Notes: generated by a model from the sequence alone, not told the origin. A stretch of 64,000 nt of DNA from Brasilonema sp. CT11 (GCF_017982655.1 NZ_JABXYX010000004.1:14998-78997), one strand, 5' to 3'. Shown: positions 37,151-45,522, counted from the stretch's first letter. Made by a program: numbers and translations.

Positions 37151-37543
37151 ATGTCTCTTCAATCTGGCAGCTTTGGCACTATCACCTTTGCTGTACCGGA
37201 AATCTTAAAGATTGCGGTACAGCAAACATCAGGATATGTTGAGATTCCGATTATCAATGGCTTTTCTCGTGTTCACTGGATATCTGACGAGCTTGATAGG
37301 ATAAAGATAGATTTTAAGTTTAGCTCTATGCCTGGTGTGGGCTACAACACAAGCGCTAAAGCTCGGTTAGACTTGCTCCGCGCTGAAAAAGGTTCCACAA
37401 CGCCTAAAGCGCTTACGATAGCAGGTGAAAGCTTTGGCAATTATTTAGTGAAATCTATTAACTGGGAGGTGATATCTCAGGCGGGGACGATGAAACCCAT
37501 AGTTGTAACTGCTCAGGTAGAATTTCTAGCAAATCCAATTTAA
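37151..37543 (+). CDS. gpU-like tail protein
   Basis: 130 residues. Location next to a gpD-like hub and the pattern FGTITFAVPE.., GYVEIPIINGFSRVHWI, with the closing KPIVVTAQVEFL, suggest the P2 gpU-type tail terminator or related tail protein. Assignment is by order and general pattern. Confidence 0.55.
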   Translation: MSLQSGSFGTITFAVPEILKIAVQQTSGYVEIPIINGFSRVHWISDELDRIKIDFKFSSMPGVGYNTSAKARLDLLRAEKGSTTPKALTIAGESFGNYLVKSINWEVISQAGTMKPIVVTAQVEFLANPI

Positions 37544-37563
37544 GGGAAGTGTAAACAAAAACT

Positions 37564-37881
37564 ATGGATGTATCAACGCAGAAACTATTACAAGCTCTGG
37601 AAGCAAAGAACGACCCCAAGCTAGCACCCATAATAACTAGAGCAAAAGCCAACTACTACCATGATTACAAATCAGATCTTATGGCTCCTATTGTCACTTT
37701 GGTCGCGGATTTGCGTGGTGCGGGGCATGAAGATTTAGCACAGAGAGCTGTTGATGGAGAGTTCGACTCAACCAAAGAAGAATCGGACGCATGGGCAAAA
37801 AGCAGCGAAGAGAAAGCAGTATTTGCTGAACTACTGGGTTCTAGGAAGAAGCGTCTTAAACCGCGAGGATTTGGTAACTAG
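37564..37881 (+). CDS. Hypothetical protein after the tail genes
   Basis: 105 residues, helical and charged, ending KKRLKPRGFGN. No domain recognised. A second frame (37882-38029, another phase) continues with protein-like sequence (DAVTDSDRTIDPKTLKDHPG) up to palindrome copy 9, so a frameshift near 37870 is possible. Confidence 0.5.
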   Translation: MDVSTQKLLQALEAKNDPKLAPIITRAKANYYHDYKSDLMAPIVTLVADLRGAGHEDLAQRAVDGEFDSTKEESDAWAKSSEEKAVFAELLGSRKKRLKPRGFGN

Positions 37882-38004
37882 AGATGCAGTTACGGACAGC
37901 GATCGCACGATTGACCCCAAAACCTTGAAAGACCATCCAGGACAGTCGCGTACCAGTAACGGCATAGTGTCAACAGCTACTGGTAGATCCCAACTTTTAA
38001 AGAT

Positions 38005-38040
38005 AGCCTTGGTTACCGTAACGTTATGATAACCAAGGCT
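38005..38040. repeat. Palindrome copy 9, longest arms
   Basis: AGCCTTGGTTAC / ATAACCAAGGCT arms around CGTAACGTTA. The whole 36 bp folds with a single C-A type mismatch. It lies between convergent gene ends (37881 + and 38060 -). Confidence 0.93.
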
Positions 38041-38059
38041 GTGACAACGTTTTTGTAAT

Positions 38060-38594
38060 TCAATTTACCCAAGTAGGACGTACCCAAATTTCCTGTTTAT
38101 CTGCTTCTCGCCATGAAAGAACGCGATAATGACCGCGCCGGAAATGACCTACAGGGCTATTATGAGTACCACCTTGGGGAGATTGGCGTTGATGCTTATA
38201 CTCTTTCCCAACCCAAATAAAATTGCGTTCTGCTTTTGGGTCAGGTCTGCGTTGATGTTTGTTGGGTTTGCTTGTCTTTGCGATCGCATTAACTGATTCT
38301 GGTTTCTTAGAAATCATGTACAACAAAATCTGAAACACCAGCCCACTAATCTGATTGATAAAAAGCGCTTCTGTTTGCGCATTGCCGTTGACATAATAGT
38401 TGAAACCAGCAATAGGATGCTCATTTTCCGGGCTGGGCAATTCTGTCGTGCTAGAGTAAATGTAATTAAGATCTAGCGACGTTACCCATCGAAGTCTGAA
38501 GGAATCTATCCCTTTTCTGTTAACGATGTTGTGTTTTATATTAAACCCGCATTTAGCGCCTACGTACTTAAGATAGGCGTTATCTCTTTTCTCC
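38060..38594 (-). pseudogene. 3' part of a gene split by the IS1634-like insertion
   Basis: The - strand frame is open from the insertion junction at 38596 to the stop at 38060, about 178 codons. Only the last 126 follow a possible start (TTG 38440). Reading through the 6-bp target duplication, it continues in frame the fragment at 42740-43176: ..NFLEPFH joins EEKRDNAYLKYVG. The rebuilt protein would be 323 residues. The C-terminus has GHFRRGHYRVLSWRE and ends WVRPTWV, a pattern seen at the ends of uncharacterised plasmid and phage proteins. Function unknown. Confidence 0.85.
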
Positions 38595-38689
38595 TCATGA
38601 CTGTACGTTCGTTTATTTTGTGAGGGCGAGAGGAATTAATGCCTGACAGGGTAAGGAAAAACCGAATTGAGGAGCTGATTATAGTGATA

Positions 38690-38739
38690 CCATGTAATAC
38701 GTGGAAAAGGCTGAAGAAGAGTAACGGTGTAATACATGG
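38690..38739. repeat. Left-end 15-bp dyads L1 and L2 of the IS1634-like element
   Basis: CCATGTAATACGTGG at 38690-38704 and CGGTGTAATACATGG at 38725-38739. They lie 89 and 124 bp inside the left end, the same distances as the first two sites at the right end. A third site is split by the nested insertion (its right part is at 40613-40627). Confidence 0.85.
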
Positions 38740-38905
38740 AAAGAGAAGCCGACAGCTACCGTCAGTAGACCGAAAAGTTTTGCGATCGCCTTAAAAAACA
38801 GATTAAAAATCAGAATGCTGCCTAATTAACTGTATTTTTGAATACTTTTTTTCGGATTTTCGGAAAAATAATTTGATAAGAAAAGCTAATCTATAAACTC
38901 TAAAC

Positions 38906-39042
38906 CCTAGTAGCGCGTCTAGTCTATTTTGTTGGGTAGAAGTTAATCGGCGCACAAAGTCTTTTTTCCCTCTCCCCTGCTCCCTGCCCCCTGCCCCCCT
39001 GCAGCCTCAACCCAACATTTTAGTGTGGACGCGCTACTAGGT
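38906..39042. repeat. MITE-like element within the ISH3-like element
   Basis: CCTAGTAGCGCGTC at the left and GACGCGCTACTAGG at the right. Homology extends inward to GTTGGGT / ACCCAAC, giving imperfect inverted repeats of ~32 bp around a C-rich core (CTCCCCTGCTCCCTGCCCCC). No coding capacity. This type of small element is widespread between genes in Nostocales. Confidence 0.75.
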
Positions 39043-39319
39043 TGGGGTCAACCGTATATTACTTGGTAAAAGGACTTTGTTTGACTATCGTTTAGCTCGC
39101 TCCCCGTCATGGATGAACCACCAAAGGCTTTGGATCTCGTATTACAATTTATTACAATATCTGATAAATAACCATTTTTCCATGTAATACATCGAAAATG
39201 CTCTCTTTTCCTGTGTATTACACCGAATGAGGATTTCAAAAGCGAAGATACAGAAAAAGGATGAATTTTTGTAAAATCTAGTCAGTAAAGAGGAGATTGA
39301 CGCAGGAGAATAGAGTTGA

Positions 39320-40456
39320 ATGAGTACGACAAATTTCTCAGTTTTAACTGATAGTCAGACTGTAGAAGAAGTAGTTAACTGTTTAACGGAACATATTCCG
39401 ATAAAAACACAAGGTGAGTGTGAGCAAGAGAATATTTTTGAAATTTTAATTAGAGCCGCCGCTCAGAAGGATAGTATAGAAAACACTAGTAAAGTTTTAA
39501 AAAATGTGCCCACGAGCAAGAATATTTACTACCATTTGGGAAAATATTCAGACCTCAATTCCCTGGAATCAGATTTAAATGCAGCGCTTCAAAGCCGATT
39601 ACCAGAGGGAATTAAAAAGGGAAGACACAAAATTGCTATCGATTTTAACTTAATTCCCTATTATGGTCAGCCGTCACCATCAGAATTACCATATATTTAT
39701 AGAAGTCAGGCGAAAAGCGGTACTTGCTCTTTCTATGCTTATGCAACTTTATACGTAATTAAGAAAAATCAGCGAGTTACTTTAGCCATTAAAGCTGTTC
39801 GACAACAAGACACTTTAGTGGCAATCATCACTTATCTTTTAGCTATAATTGAACCTTTAACATTAAAAATTGAGCGATTACTGTTAGATAGAGAGTTCTT
39901 TTGCGTACCAGTAATTCGCTGGCTGCAAGCGTTAGATATTCCATTTGAAATGCCAGCGATTATCCGAGGTAAACATGGAGGAACTAGACAATTAATTAGA
40001 GGTCGGCGTAGTTATAAAACAACTTACACTTTAAATAGCGATAAACATGGTTCAGTCACCTTTCAAGTTTGGATAGTTTGTACATATAAAAAAGGAAAGA
40101 GACGAGCGCATGGACGAGAGTTTTTCGTTTATGCTGTTCATAAAGTTAAGTTGTCATTGCATTCAATACATGATGATTATCGCCTTCGTTTTGGGATTGA
40201 AAGCAGCTATCGGATGAAAAATCAATGCCGAATCAAAACAACTGTTAAAAATCCAACCATTAGGTTTATATTTGTAGCTTTAGCGTTTTTAATTATTAAT
40301 ATTTGGATTTATCTATTATGGCGTTATTTGAGTACTTTAAGAAGAACAAGTAAAAAGGCTTTTTCTCATTTATTTACTCTTAAACAAATGCTGGAATTTT
40401 TACGTCAAACTATAGACTGCAACTATGGGCTAGTCCGTGAAGTGCATTTGACGTAG
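39320..40456 (+). CDS. ISH3-family transposase
   Basis: 378 residues. DDE features: AIDFNLIPYYG (first Asp, ~115), LLLDREFF (second Asp, ~194) and a C-terminal GIESSYR (Glu, ~293). The KNPTIRFIFVALAFLIINIWIYL ending is usual for this group, which is common in cyanobacteria and haloarchaea. The gene appears intact, so the element could still be active. Confidence 0.85.
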   Translation: MSTTNFSVLTDSQTVEEVVNCLTEHIPIKTQGECEQENIFEILIRAAAQKDSIENTSKVLKNVPTSKNIYYHLGKYSDLNSLESDLNAALQSRLPEGIKKGRHKIAIDFNLIPYYGQPSPSELPYIYRSQAKSGTCSFYAYATLYVIKKNQRVTLAIKAVRQQDTLVAIITYLLAIIEPLTLKIERLLLDREFFCVPVIRWLQALDIPFEMPAIIRGKHGGTRQLIRGRRSYKTTYTLNSDKHGSVTFQVWIVCTYKKGKRRAHGREFFVYAVHKVKLSLHSIHDDYRLRFGIESSYRMKNQCRIKTTVKNPTIRFIFVALAFLIINIWIYLLWRYLSTLRRTSKKAFSHLFTLKQMLEFLRQTIDCNYGLVREVHLT

Positions 40457-40612
40457 GACTGGCTTAGGTTGATTCTGCGAGGTTGATTCTGCGAGGTTGA
40501 TTCATAAGTTATATTTATGAATCATTAAAAGCGATCAACTTTTTTAGACTTTAGGAAAACTGTATCACGGGCTACTATTTTTTGACGATCGCAAAACTTT
40601 TCGGTCTACTGA

Positions 40613-40734
40613 CCGTGTATTGCATGGATAAACTGAATTCATGAGCGAGTGTGTTACATGAACTCAGATTCTTCCGTGTAATACACGGTAAGACCTGATG
40701 TTGAAATAGGACTTCAATTCCGTGTATTATGTTT
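40613..40734. repeat. Left-end dyads L3-L6 of the IS1634-like element
   Basis: CCGTGTATTGCATGG (40613), a weak GAGTGTGTTACATGA (40647), the perfect CCGTGTAATACACGG (40674-40688) and the half-site CCGTGTATTATG (40720). With L1 and L2, the starts in the rebuilt element are spaced 35, 34, 34, 27 and 46 bp. Confidence 0.8.
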
Positions 40735-40747
40735 ATGAGTGGTCAAA

Positions 40748-42454
40748 TTATGTTGAACTACCCACCAAATCTACCTGATAAAGAACCTCAGGCATTTTCA
40801 TTAAACAAAGAATTTGTTTTTGAAGCTCGGACAGAGGCGTGATGAAAATGGTAGAATCAGGCAGAAAATAGAGAGTTAAATTACAAAAAACTTTAAGCAT
40901 TTTCTCAGCAGATGGGCGGTCAGTTTTTCGCTTTGAATTGCCATCATAAAGACCCGCTAGGGATTGTTGAGTTTCTATAAGTGCCTGCCGTACCAGAAAC
41001 TCCATCAAGGTAAATACCCGCAAAGCGATGTTCAACAAGAACATTAAGCCAATGATTCGGTTTTGGTTTTGGAAGTAAATGGGTAAAGCTGGCAAGGAAC
41101 CCCTTTTAAAACGGTGAAATCCACGCTCCAAAAGCCATTCATCCCGGTAATACATTACGGCAAGTGATAGACTCAGTTGAGCGGTGGGCGCATTTGTGAC
41201 ATATAATCGCCACCCTGCCAAGGTTTCTGTCTCCTTAATAGCAGTATCAATCTGCTGGATATGAAGTTGAAGACAAATACTCGTTACTGGCTCAGTTGAA
41301 GAATTTTTTGATGGTCGTCCTCGTCCAACATGACGAGTTTGTTGAATGATTTCTTCTGTAATTAAAGTTAGGAAGAAATCTTTGACACGATAGCGCTCAA
41401 GTATGTTTTCTACTTTATGAGCTAATGCTTGTGAATCCTCTCCTGGTTTAGCGGCTAATTTATTGAGAGCCGTTTGAGCACTATTGATGCGTTGCTGTTG
41501 ACCGCGAATGGCAGATGCTGCAAGGCTAGGGGAATAAACTACCAAGTAGCGTTCATGCCAACGTACCCACTTGTTGGTTTCTGGGTTTAACCAAAACTTG
41601 CCTAACTCCACTTCAAAACCCTTTCCCACCGCAGGTTCTTCTTCATTAAGTCGCGGTAAACGAATCTCCTGGGTTTCTGCTGGTGGCTCTATTACCCATT
41701 GCTTAAGATATTGGGGGTGTTGTCCACTCATAGGCAGAGGAACGCAGTAAATACCTTTATTTGCTGCTATTTGAGCGCGAGTTGCAATTGAGCCTGCTTT
41801 ACAATCAGCGATGAAGACAAAGTTTTTGTGTCCAATCACTTTCACCATTTTTTCCCAAGTGGGAAAATATAATGGGTCATCGGCTCCATTACCTTCAAGG
41901 GTAACACTAGCCAATGGCATTCCCATTGGGTCGAGAGTTGCCAGTAATTGACGGTATTGCAACAAGTCTGGACGAAAGTCTTTGGAATAGCCATAACGCA
42001 GTAGATTTTCTTGTGGCGAATCACCCTGTTGATGATTCACACTAAAACTAGTTGTATCAGCTCGTGCCACAACTGTTGGTAATTCGTAGGCACGAATTAG
42101 ATGCCGTCCTAATTTTACTTCAATTTCCTGTGTTGCTTGTGTTTGCTTCCCTAGCTCTTCGACTACCCTTGCCAAGCGGTCATCACTGGCATCTTTTTCT
42201 CCTATTGACCACCCCGTTGTTAACTCCAAAATCTTTCGGTGTGCTTCTACCCAAGATTCCACTGCACACAACCGATGGTCTGACTGAGTGATGATGTATG
42301 TCAATAACAATACACTCAATTGACCGTAACTCAGTCCTTTGTGGTTTCCGTGCGGTTCCTTCAGTTTTTGGTCAATACATTTGGCAATCTCCATCTGCTT
42401 GAGCCACTCCACTATTACGGGAATATCGTCAATCCGCTCAGAACTTATTTCCAC
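40748..42454 (-). CDS. IS1634-family transposase
   Basis: 568 residues. An N-terminal DUF4277-type domain (ERIDDIPVIVEWLKQMEI, then DHRLCAVESWVEAH) precedes a DDE core with ARADTTSFSVN (~130), FIADCKAGS (~216) and YYRDEWLLERGFHRFK (~430, the Y-x-x-R-W-x-E-like region). Length and architecture are typical for the family. The gene is uninterrupted. The start codon lies 285 bp inside the right end of the element. Confidence 0.9.
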   Translation of the reverse strand: MEISSERIDDIPVIVEWLKQMEIAKCIDQKLKEPHGNHKGLSYGQLSVLLLTYIITQSDHRLCAVESWVEAHRKILELTTGWSIGEKDASDDRLARVVEELGKQTQATQEIEVKLGRHLIRAYELPTVVARADTTSFSVNHQQGDSPQENLLRYGYSKDFRPDLLQYRQLLATLDPMGMPLASVTLEGNGADDPLYFPTWEKMVKVIGHKNFVFIADCKAGSIATRAQIAANKGIYCVPLPMSGQHPQYLKQWVIEPPAETQEIRLPRLNEEEPAVGKGFEVELGKFWLNPETNKWVRWHERYLVVYSPSLAASAIRGQQQRINSAQTALNKLAAKPGEDSQALAHKVENILERYRVKDFFLTLITEEIIQQTRHVGRGRPSKNSSTEPVTSICLQLHIQQIDTAIKETETLAGWRLYVTNAPTAQLSLSLAVMYYRDEWLLERGFHRFKRGSLPALPIYFQNQNRIIGLMFLLNIALRVFTLMEFLVRQALIETQQSLAGLYDGNSKRKTDRPSAEKMLKVFCNLTLYFLPDSTIFITPLSELQKQILCLMKMPEVLYQVDLVGSST

Positions 42455-42461
42455 CGTTTTG

Positions 42462-42650
42462 CTCCGTATTACACCGTAATTTTAACCCTTGATTGGGACT
42501 TTCGGATGTAATATGAAGAATTACATCAAGGGCATATTTATGAGCGCTCGCCTCTAATTCCTTCCATGTATTACACGGAAAGAGGAGAGGTTGAGTCTTT
42601 CCGTGTAATACACCGTTAACCGGATCACTCCTTCCCCAAGTATTACACGG
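42462..42650. repeat. Right-end dyads of the IS1634-like element
   Basis: CTCCGTATTACACCG (42462), CCATGTATTACACGG (42564), CCGTGTAATACACCG (42601) and CCAAGTATTACACGG (42636-42650). The outermost two end 89 and 124 bp from the right terminus, mirroring the left end exactly. They surround the transposase promoter region, so they could serve both as transposase-binding sites and as self-repression sites. Confidence 0.85.
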
Positions 42651-42739
42651 TATCACCACCATCAGATCCAGAATTACGTTGAAACCTTACACAGTAAGGT
42701 ATTAATTCCTCTTATCTTCAAAAATGAGCGAACGTACAG

Positions 42740-43176
42740 TCATGAAATGGTTCAAGGAAGTTAATTAAAAGCCAATTAAGACTATACCCATCTGGACTTA
42801 TCAGAGTATTCTGCGGAAGCATAATCAATGCTCTGTCAAATGGCATTTTTAAGCCCCACAGTTGGCTTGGAGGTTGAGAGTTGATAAATCCCTCCATTAA
42901 CTCTTTTGTGAGCGCGTAAACAGGGAAATTCGGTGATAGTGTCGCTTGCCAAAAAGCATAGGTGCAAGCTCCCCAAGTAGGGTCTAATGTTTTGTTTAGT
43001 TGCACAGCTTGCGGGATGGTGATTAATTGAGTTGCGATCTCTGTTGCAACTTCCTTGTATTTTGAGTAACCCGCGTGATCACAGAATGCTCTTGAGGTTA
43101 ATTTCTTATACTCAGGAGACTTTTTGCATTCTTTGATGATCCAATCTTTTATTTTGTTAGCTTCTTCTACTTTCAT
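42740..43176 (-). pseudogene. 5' part of the gene split by the IS1634-like insertion
   Basis: ATG 43176 (overlapping the preceding gene by ATGA) to the insertion at His145. Translation would run a further seven residues into the element and stop at 42718, giving a 152-residue truncated product. The sequence (EEANKIKDWIIKECKKSP.., DPTWGACTYAFWQATLSPNF) matches no family I know. The remainder of the gene is at 38060-38596. Confidence 0.85.
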
Positions 43177-43580
43177 TTTGGAGAGGATGAAGATTTCCGC
43201 TGAGGTTTAGATGACTTTTTGGGTTTAACTTTCTGCTTCAACTTGCGCGTTTTGGCTGCATTCTTTGCATGATGATGAGCATCATATCGTAGATGGCAAG
43301 GAGCACATAAACAACGAAGATTGCTCGGGTGACAGTTTGAAGGAGTGTGATCGCTATGAGAAACAGTTGCTACAAACCGCACAGGTTTTTCGCAGCATTC
43401 CAAATATAATTTTTTCGATTTGCGAGCTAGTCGGTACTTGAAATCATCCCAGGTTTCATTAGGGCGACGGCAAGGGCGATTACATTCCTCACAAGTCCAA
43501 TTAGCTTTATCTTTAATTGCGACAGCAATCTGCTTCCAGTCCTTTGGGTACAGTTTTTTGTTTTTGGCACTAATGGGCAT
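43173..43580 (-). CDS. HNH-type nuclease-like protein
   Basis: 135 residues. CEECNRPCR (Cys30/Cys33) and, downstream, VSHSDHTPSN plus CLCAPCHLRYD form a zinc-stapled HNH core. The C-terminal ~40 residues are Lys/Ser-rich and probably bind DNA. Phage HNH proteins often assist packaging or are free-standing homing enzymes; the role here is unknown. It starts right after the preceding stop and overlaps the next gene (ATGA). Confidence 0.78.
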   Translation of the reverse strand: MPISAKNKKLYPKDWKQIAVAIKDKANWTCEECNRPCRRPNETWDDFKYRLARKSKKLYLECCEKPVRFVATVSHSDHTPSNCHPSNLRCLCAPCHLRYDAHHHAKNAAKTRKLKQKVKPKKSSKPQRKSSSSPK

Positions 43581-43967
43581 TTATTTATTGCTCCACAAAA
43601 ACCTTACATAAGCGCTTAAAGCTGAATAACCAGGGTTTGTACCCTTTGCTCCAAAAGCCAGGGTTTCATGCCCACGCTCTAAGCGCACTTCAAACAATTG
43701 ATTGATTGAGCAGCTAACCACAATATTAATCTCGTGCTTAGCTGCTGCGTACATTACAGCCAGATAAATACTGTCCCATTGGAATGGGTCATAAAGTCCT
43801 GGTGTTATCAACCGTTTGCATTCAGCCTCTGGAGTCCCTACGTAAATATAAAATCTTCCTTTTTTATCTACTTCGCAATTATGTGGTTCCAGTTGACTCC
43901 ATGCTTTTAGCAGTTGATTCCGTTTATTTGCTTTGCATAGATGCGTTTCCTGAAGTTGAAAGATCAT
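43581..43967 (-). CDS. Hypothetical protein
   Basis: 128 residues without a recognised domain. WSQLEPHNCEVDKKGRFYIYVG and a C-terminal GYSALSAYVRFLW are its clearest features. No space separates its stop from the HNH gene start, so the three genes 43967-43173 (and the split gene after them) form one unit. Confidence 0.6.
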   Translation of the reverse strand: MIFQLQETHLCKANKRNQLLKAWSQLEPHNCEVDKKGRFYIYVGTPEAECKRLITPGLYDPFQWDSIYLAVMYAAAKHEINIVVSCSINQLFEVRLERGHETLAFGAKGTNPGYSALSAYVRFLWSNK

Positions 43968-44007
43968 GGTACTCCTAGGGACTGGGCTTTCCCAGCCTAT
44001 TTGTTTA

Positions 44008-44694
44008 CTACGCTAACTTAACAATCAACCTAGAGACTTTGACCATTTCCGCGAAGCTATGGCACTTCGCTTGAATTTTTATTAAGTAATGACGCTTAAG
44101 GAAACTTCGCGCTAATTTACGGAAACCACAAGGGACAAAGAAATCTCGAATCGTAAAAGCTTCAGCAAAGTTTCTGCCCATTAAAGCAGATGCGATCGCT
44201 TTTACCGCTATTTTAACCTCAGCCCAAGTATGAGCAAACTTTACGGTTGGGTTTACTTCCAAGCTCCCAACCTCTTCTTCCTTGTCTTCCTCGCACTCCT
44301 CACGGCTACTGTCGTGATAGGGTTCGTTAGCGCACCCTTGGCTATACTCGTAAGCTACTAGGGCTGCGATCGCCTTATCCCTATCGAACACCCAACCATC
44401 TTTCGTCTCAAACAGCGCGTCCCGGTCAATGCCAGCAACACCCAGATAACCCCAGAGTCCTTGCCTGTCCCAGCCATCAAAACGCGTCGGCTCAGCTTCT
44501 GGTTGCACTTGCGGCTGCTCAGTTTCTTGTTTATTCTCCTGTACAATACTTGGCAATCCTAATGCCCACTCTTTAAGCTCTGTAAGGTTTTTGAAGCGAT
44601 GCCCTTGGCTTTTATATCCGGAACTTGTCTTCTCTACCAAGTAACCTTTGCTAGTTAATATTTCTTCTACTTCTGCAAACTTCAAGCGTGTCAT
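44008..44694 (-). CDS. Hypothetical protein with acidic linker
   Basis: 228 residues. An N-terminal ~45-residue module (VEEILTSKGYLVEKTSSGYKS, then FKNLTELKEWALGL) could be a small DNA-binding fold. A Glu/Gln-rich linker and a very acidic stretch (REECEEDKEEEVG, ~130-142) follow, then a basic C-terminus. Not recognised. ATG 44694 lies downstream of palindrome copy 10 and a plausible promoter (TTGACT with downstream ATTATT). Confidence 0.55.
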   Translation of the reverse strand: MTRLKFAEVEEILTSKGYLVEKTSSGYKSQGHRFKNLTELKEWALGLPSIVQENKQETEQPQVQPEAEPTRFDGWDRQGLWGYLGVAGIDRDALFETKDGWVFDRDKAIAALVAYEYSQGCANEPYHDSSREECEEDKEEEVGSLEVNPTVKFAHTWAEVKIAVKAIASALMGRNFAEAFTIRDFFVPCGFRKLARSFLKRHYLIKIQAKCHSFAEMVKVSRLIVKLA

Positions 44695-44750
44695 CTGTTT
44701 TTCCTTGGCTATATGCCAATAATGTCATTTAGTAAATCAAAAGTCAAGTT

Positions 44751-44776
44751 GGTTATCGTAACTTTACGATAACGAG
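44751..44776. repeat. Palindrome copy 10
   Basis: GGTTATCGTAACTTTACGAT then AACGAG. It lies 2 bp past the stop of the 74-residue gene and 57 bp upstream of the next gene on the - strand. Confidence 0.92.
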
Positions 44777-44778
44777 AA

Positions 44779-45003
44779 CTAAGCTGCAATAGCGGTCGCA
44801 GCTTGGCGCAAGAAAGGAACCAATACCCCAGTTTCCATTGCTGCTATGCGATCTATTAATAAAAGCCAACCACGCTTAGATCTTAGATCTAATCCTACGG
44901 TAAGCCCACGCTTTTTAAAGTGCTGTGTTTGTGTGCAAAACATCCCCATCTTTTGGGCTAATTTAAAAGCTGCGTTTTTGATTTCCTGTAATTTGCGCTC
45001 CAT
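44779..45003 (-). CDS. Small hypothetical protein
   Basis: 74 residues, basic N-terminus (ERKLQEIKNAAFKLAQKMG) and a C-terminal helix. Good ribosome site GGAGGC before ATG 45003. Bracketed by palindrome copies 10 and 11 as a single-gene cassette. Confidence 0.6.
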   Translation of the reverse strand: MERKLQEIKNAAFKLAQKMGMFCTQTQHFKKRGLTVGLDLRSKRGWLLLIDRIAAMETGVLVPFLRQAATAIAA

Positions 45004-45028
45004 GTTTTTGCCTCCGTGTCTTTATATT

Positions 45029-45073
45029 TTTAGTATGATTAAAAAGTCATACTAAAGTTAGCGAGGTTGTGCC
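45029..45073 (-). promoter_or_regulatory. Promoter cassette of the 74-residue gene
   Basis: Reading the - strand: GGCACAA (45067-45073), then a 10-bp inverted repeat TTTAGTATGA / TCATACTAAA (45029-45056), then the ribosome site. The same order (palindrome, GGCACAA, CATACTATAA) recurs before two other - strand genes (starts 49700 and 51019), which suggests a shared promoter or operator type. Confidence 0.55.
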
Positions 45074-45090
45074 AGTTGTTTTGGTGGTGT

Positions 45091-45120
45091 CCTGGTTATC
45101 GTAACTTTACGATAACCAGG
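45091..45120. repeat. Palindrome copy 11, perfect arms
   Basis: CCTGGTTATC / GATAACCAGG arms around GTAACTTTAC; the 30 bp differ from a perfect dyad only at the centre. It sits between the truncated gene ending at 45155 and the 74-residue gene. Confidence 0.93.
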
Positions 45121-45154
45121 GAGTAAACTGGAGATCGCATCCCCAGTTTATTTT

Positions 45155-45448
45155 CTATGACCATGTTTTCACATATACCCTTGTGATTTCGCCTTGGTAG
45201 CCGCCTTGTAAGCTGCATCGTTCGCCGTTCTTAAGAAATTCTTCCCAGCATTGTTCTCCGCTTTGTATAGATTTTTCTGCATCTTGTAAGTCAGTTCTTA
45301 CATTTAACTCGTATGATCTTAAAACTTGCAGCATTTTAATGTTTGTTACTTGACATTTTCCTTTAGCGCTTAAAGTAGCCCATAATTTAGGGTTTTTGCG
45401 ATCTAGGGCTTCAATAACTTTTGCTGGGTTAAATTCAATTCTTTGACA
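45155..45448 (-). pseudogene. 3' part of a gene cut by the IS605-type insertion
   Basis: About 95 codons read RIEFNPAKVIEALDRKNP.., SYELNVRTDLQDAEKS and end RVYVKTWS. The frame enters directly from the insertion point with no start codon. On the far side of the element (49700, - strand) there is an ATG behind AAGGAG that should be the original start. The precise rejoined sequence is one base out of frame, so a small change must have occurred, or the start differs. Protein family unknown. Confidence 0.7.
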
Positions 45449-45522
45449 CTCCCACGGTTGTTAAACTTTCGCTCCGCTCAGTTTAACGAAAAGCCGTGGG
45501 ATTCTAGGTTCAACGTCGAAAC

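Larger units (their letters stand above)
38763..40611 (+). mobile_element. ISH3-like element nested in the IS1634-like element
   Basis: Inverted termini CAGTAGACCGAAAAGTTTTG continue to ~26 bp of identity (38763-38788 and 40586-40611). The 5-bp duplication ACCGT is present at 38758-38762 and 40612-40616. The element carries one transposase gene near its right side. Its unusually long left noncoding part (557 bp) holds a small MITE (38906-39042) and two more copies of the GTGTAATACAC dyad (39180-39194 and 39211-39225), so it has a composite history. Confidence 0.82.
38595..42745. mobile_element. IS1634-like element with 6-bp target duplication, itself carrying a nested ISH3-like element
   Basis: TCATGA flanks the element at 38595-38600 and 42740-42745. 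The termini CTGTACGTTCG match exactly for 11 bp as inverted repeats, and similarity continues for ~50 bp (both carry GAGGAATTAAT). Without the nested insertion (38763-40611 plus its 5-bp duplication) it would be 2285 bp, with the transposase centred between noncoding ends of about 290 bp each. Both ends bear arrays of a 15-bp dyad. Target duplication length and transposase type agree with the IS1634 family. Confidence 0.88.

Noticed and set aside
38690-42650. GTGTAATACAC repeats as a CRISPR array
   Set aside because: Repeats are only 15 bp and degenerate, spacing is uneven, there are no cas genes, and the sites mirror each other at both ends of an insertion element.
38595-42745. Tn7-like or CRISPR-associated transposon ends
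   Set aside because: Arrays of sites in the ends recall TnsB sites, but no tnsABC, tniQ or Cas12k gene is inside, the target duplication is 6 bp and not 5, and the only matching gene is an IS1634-type transposase.
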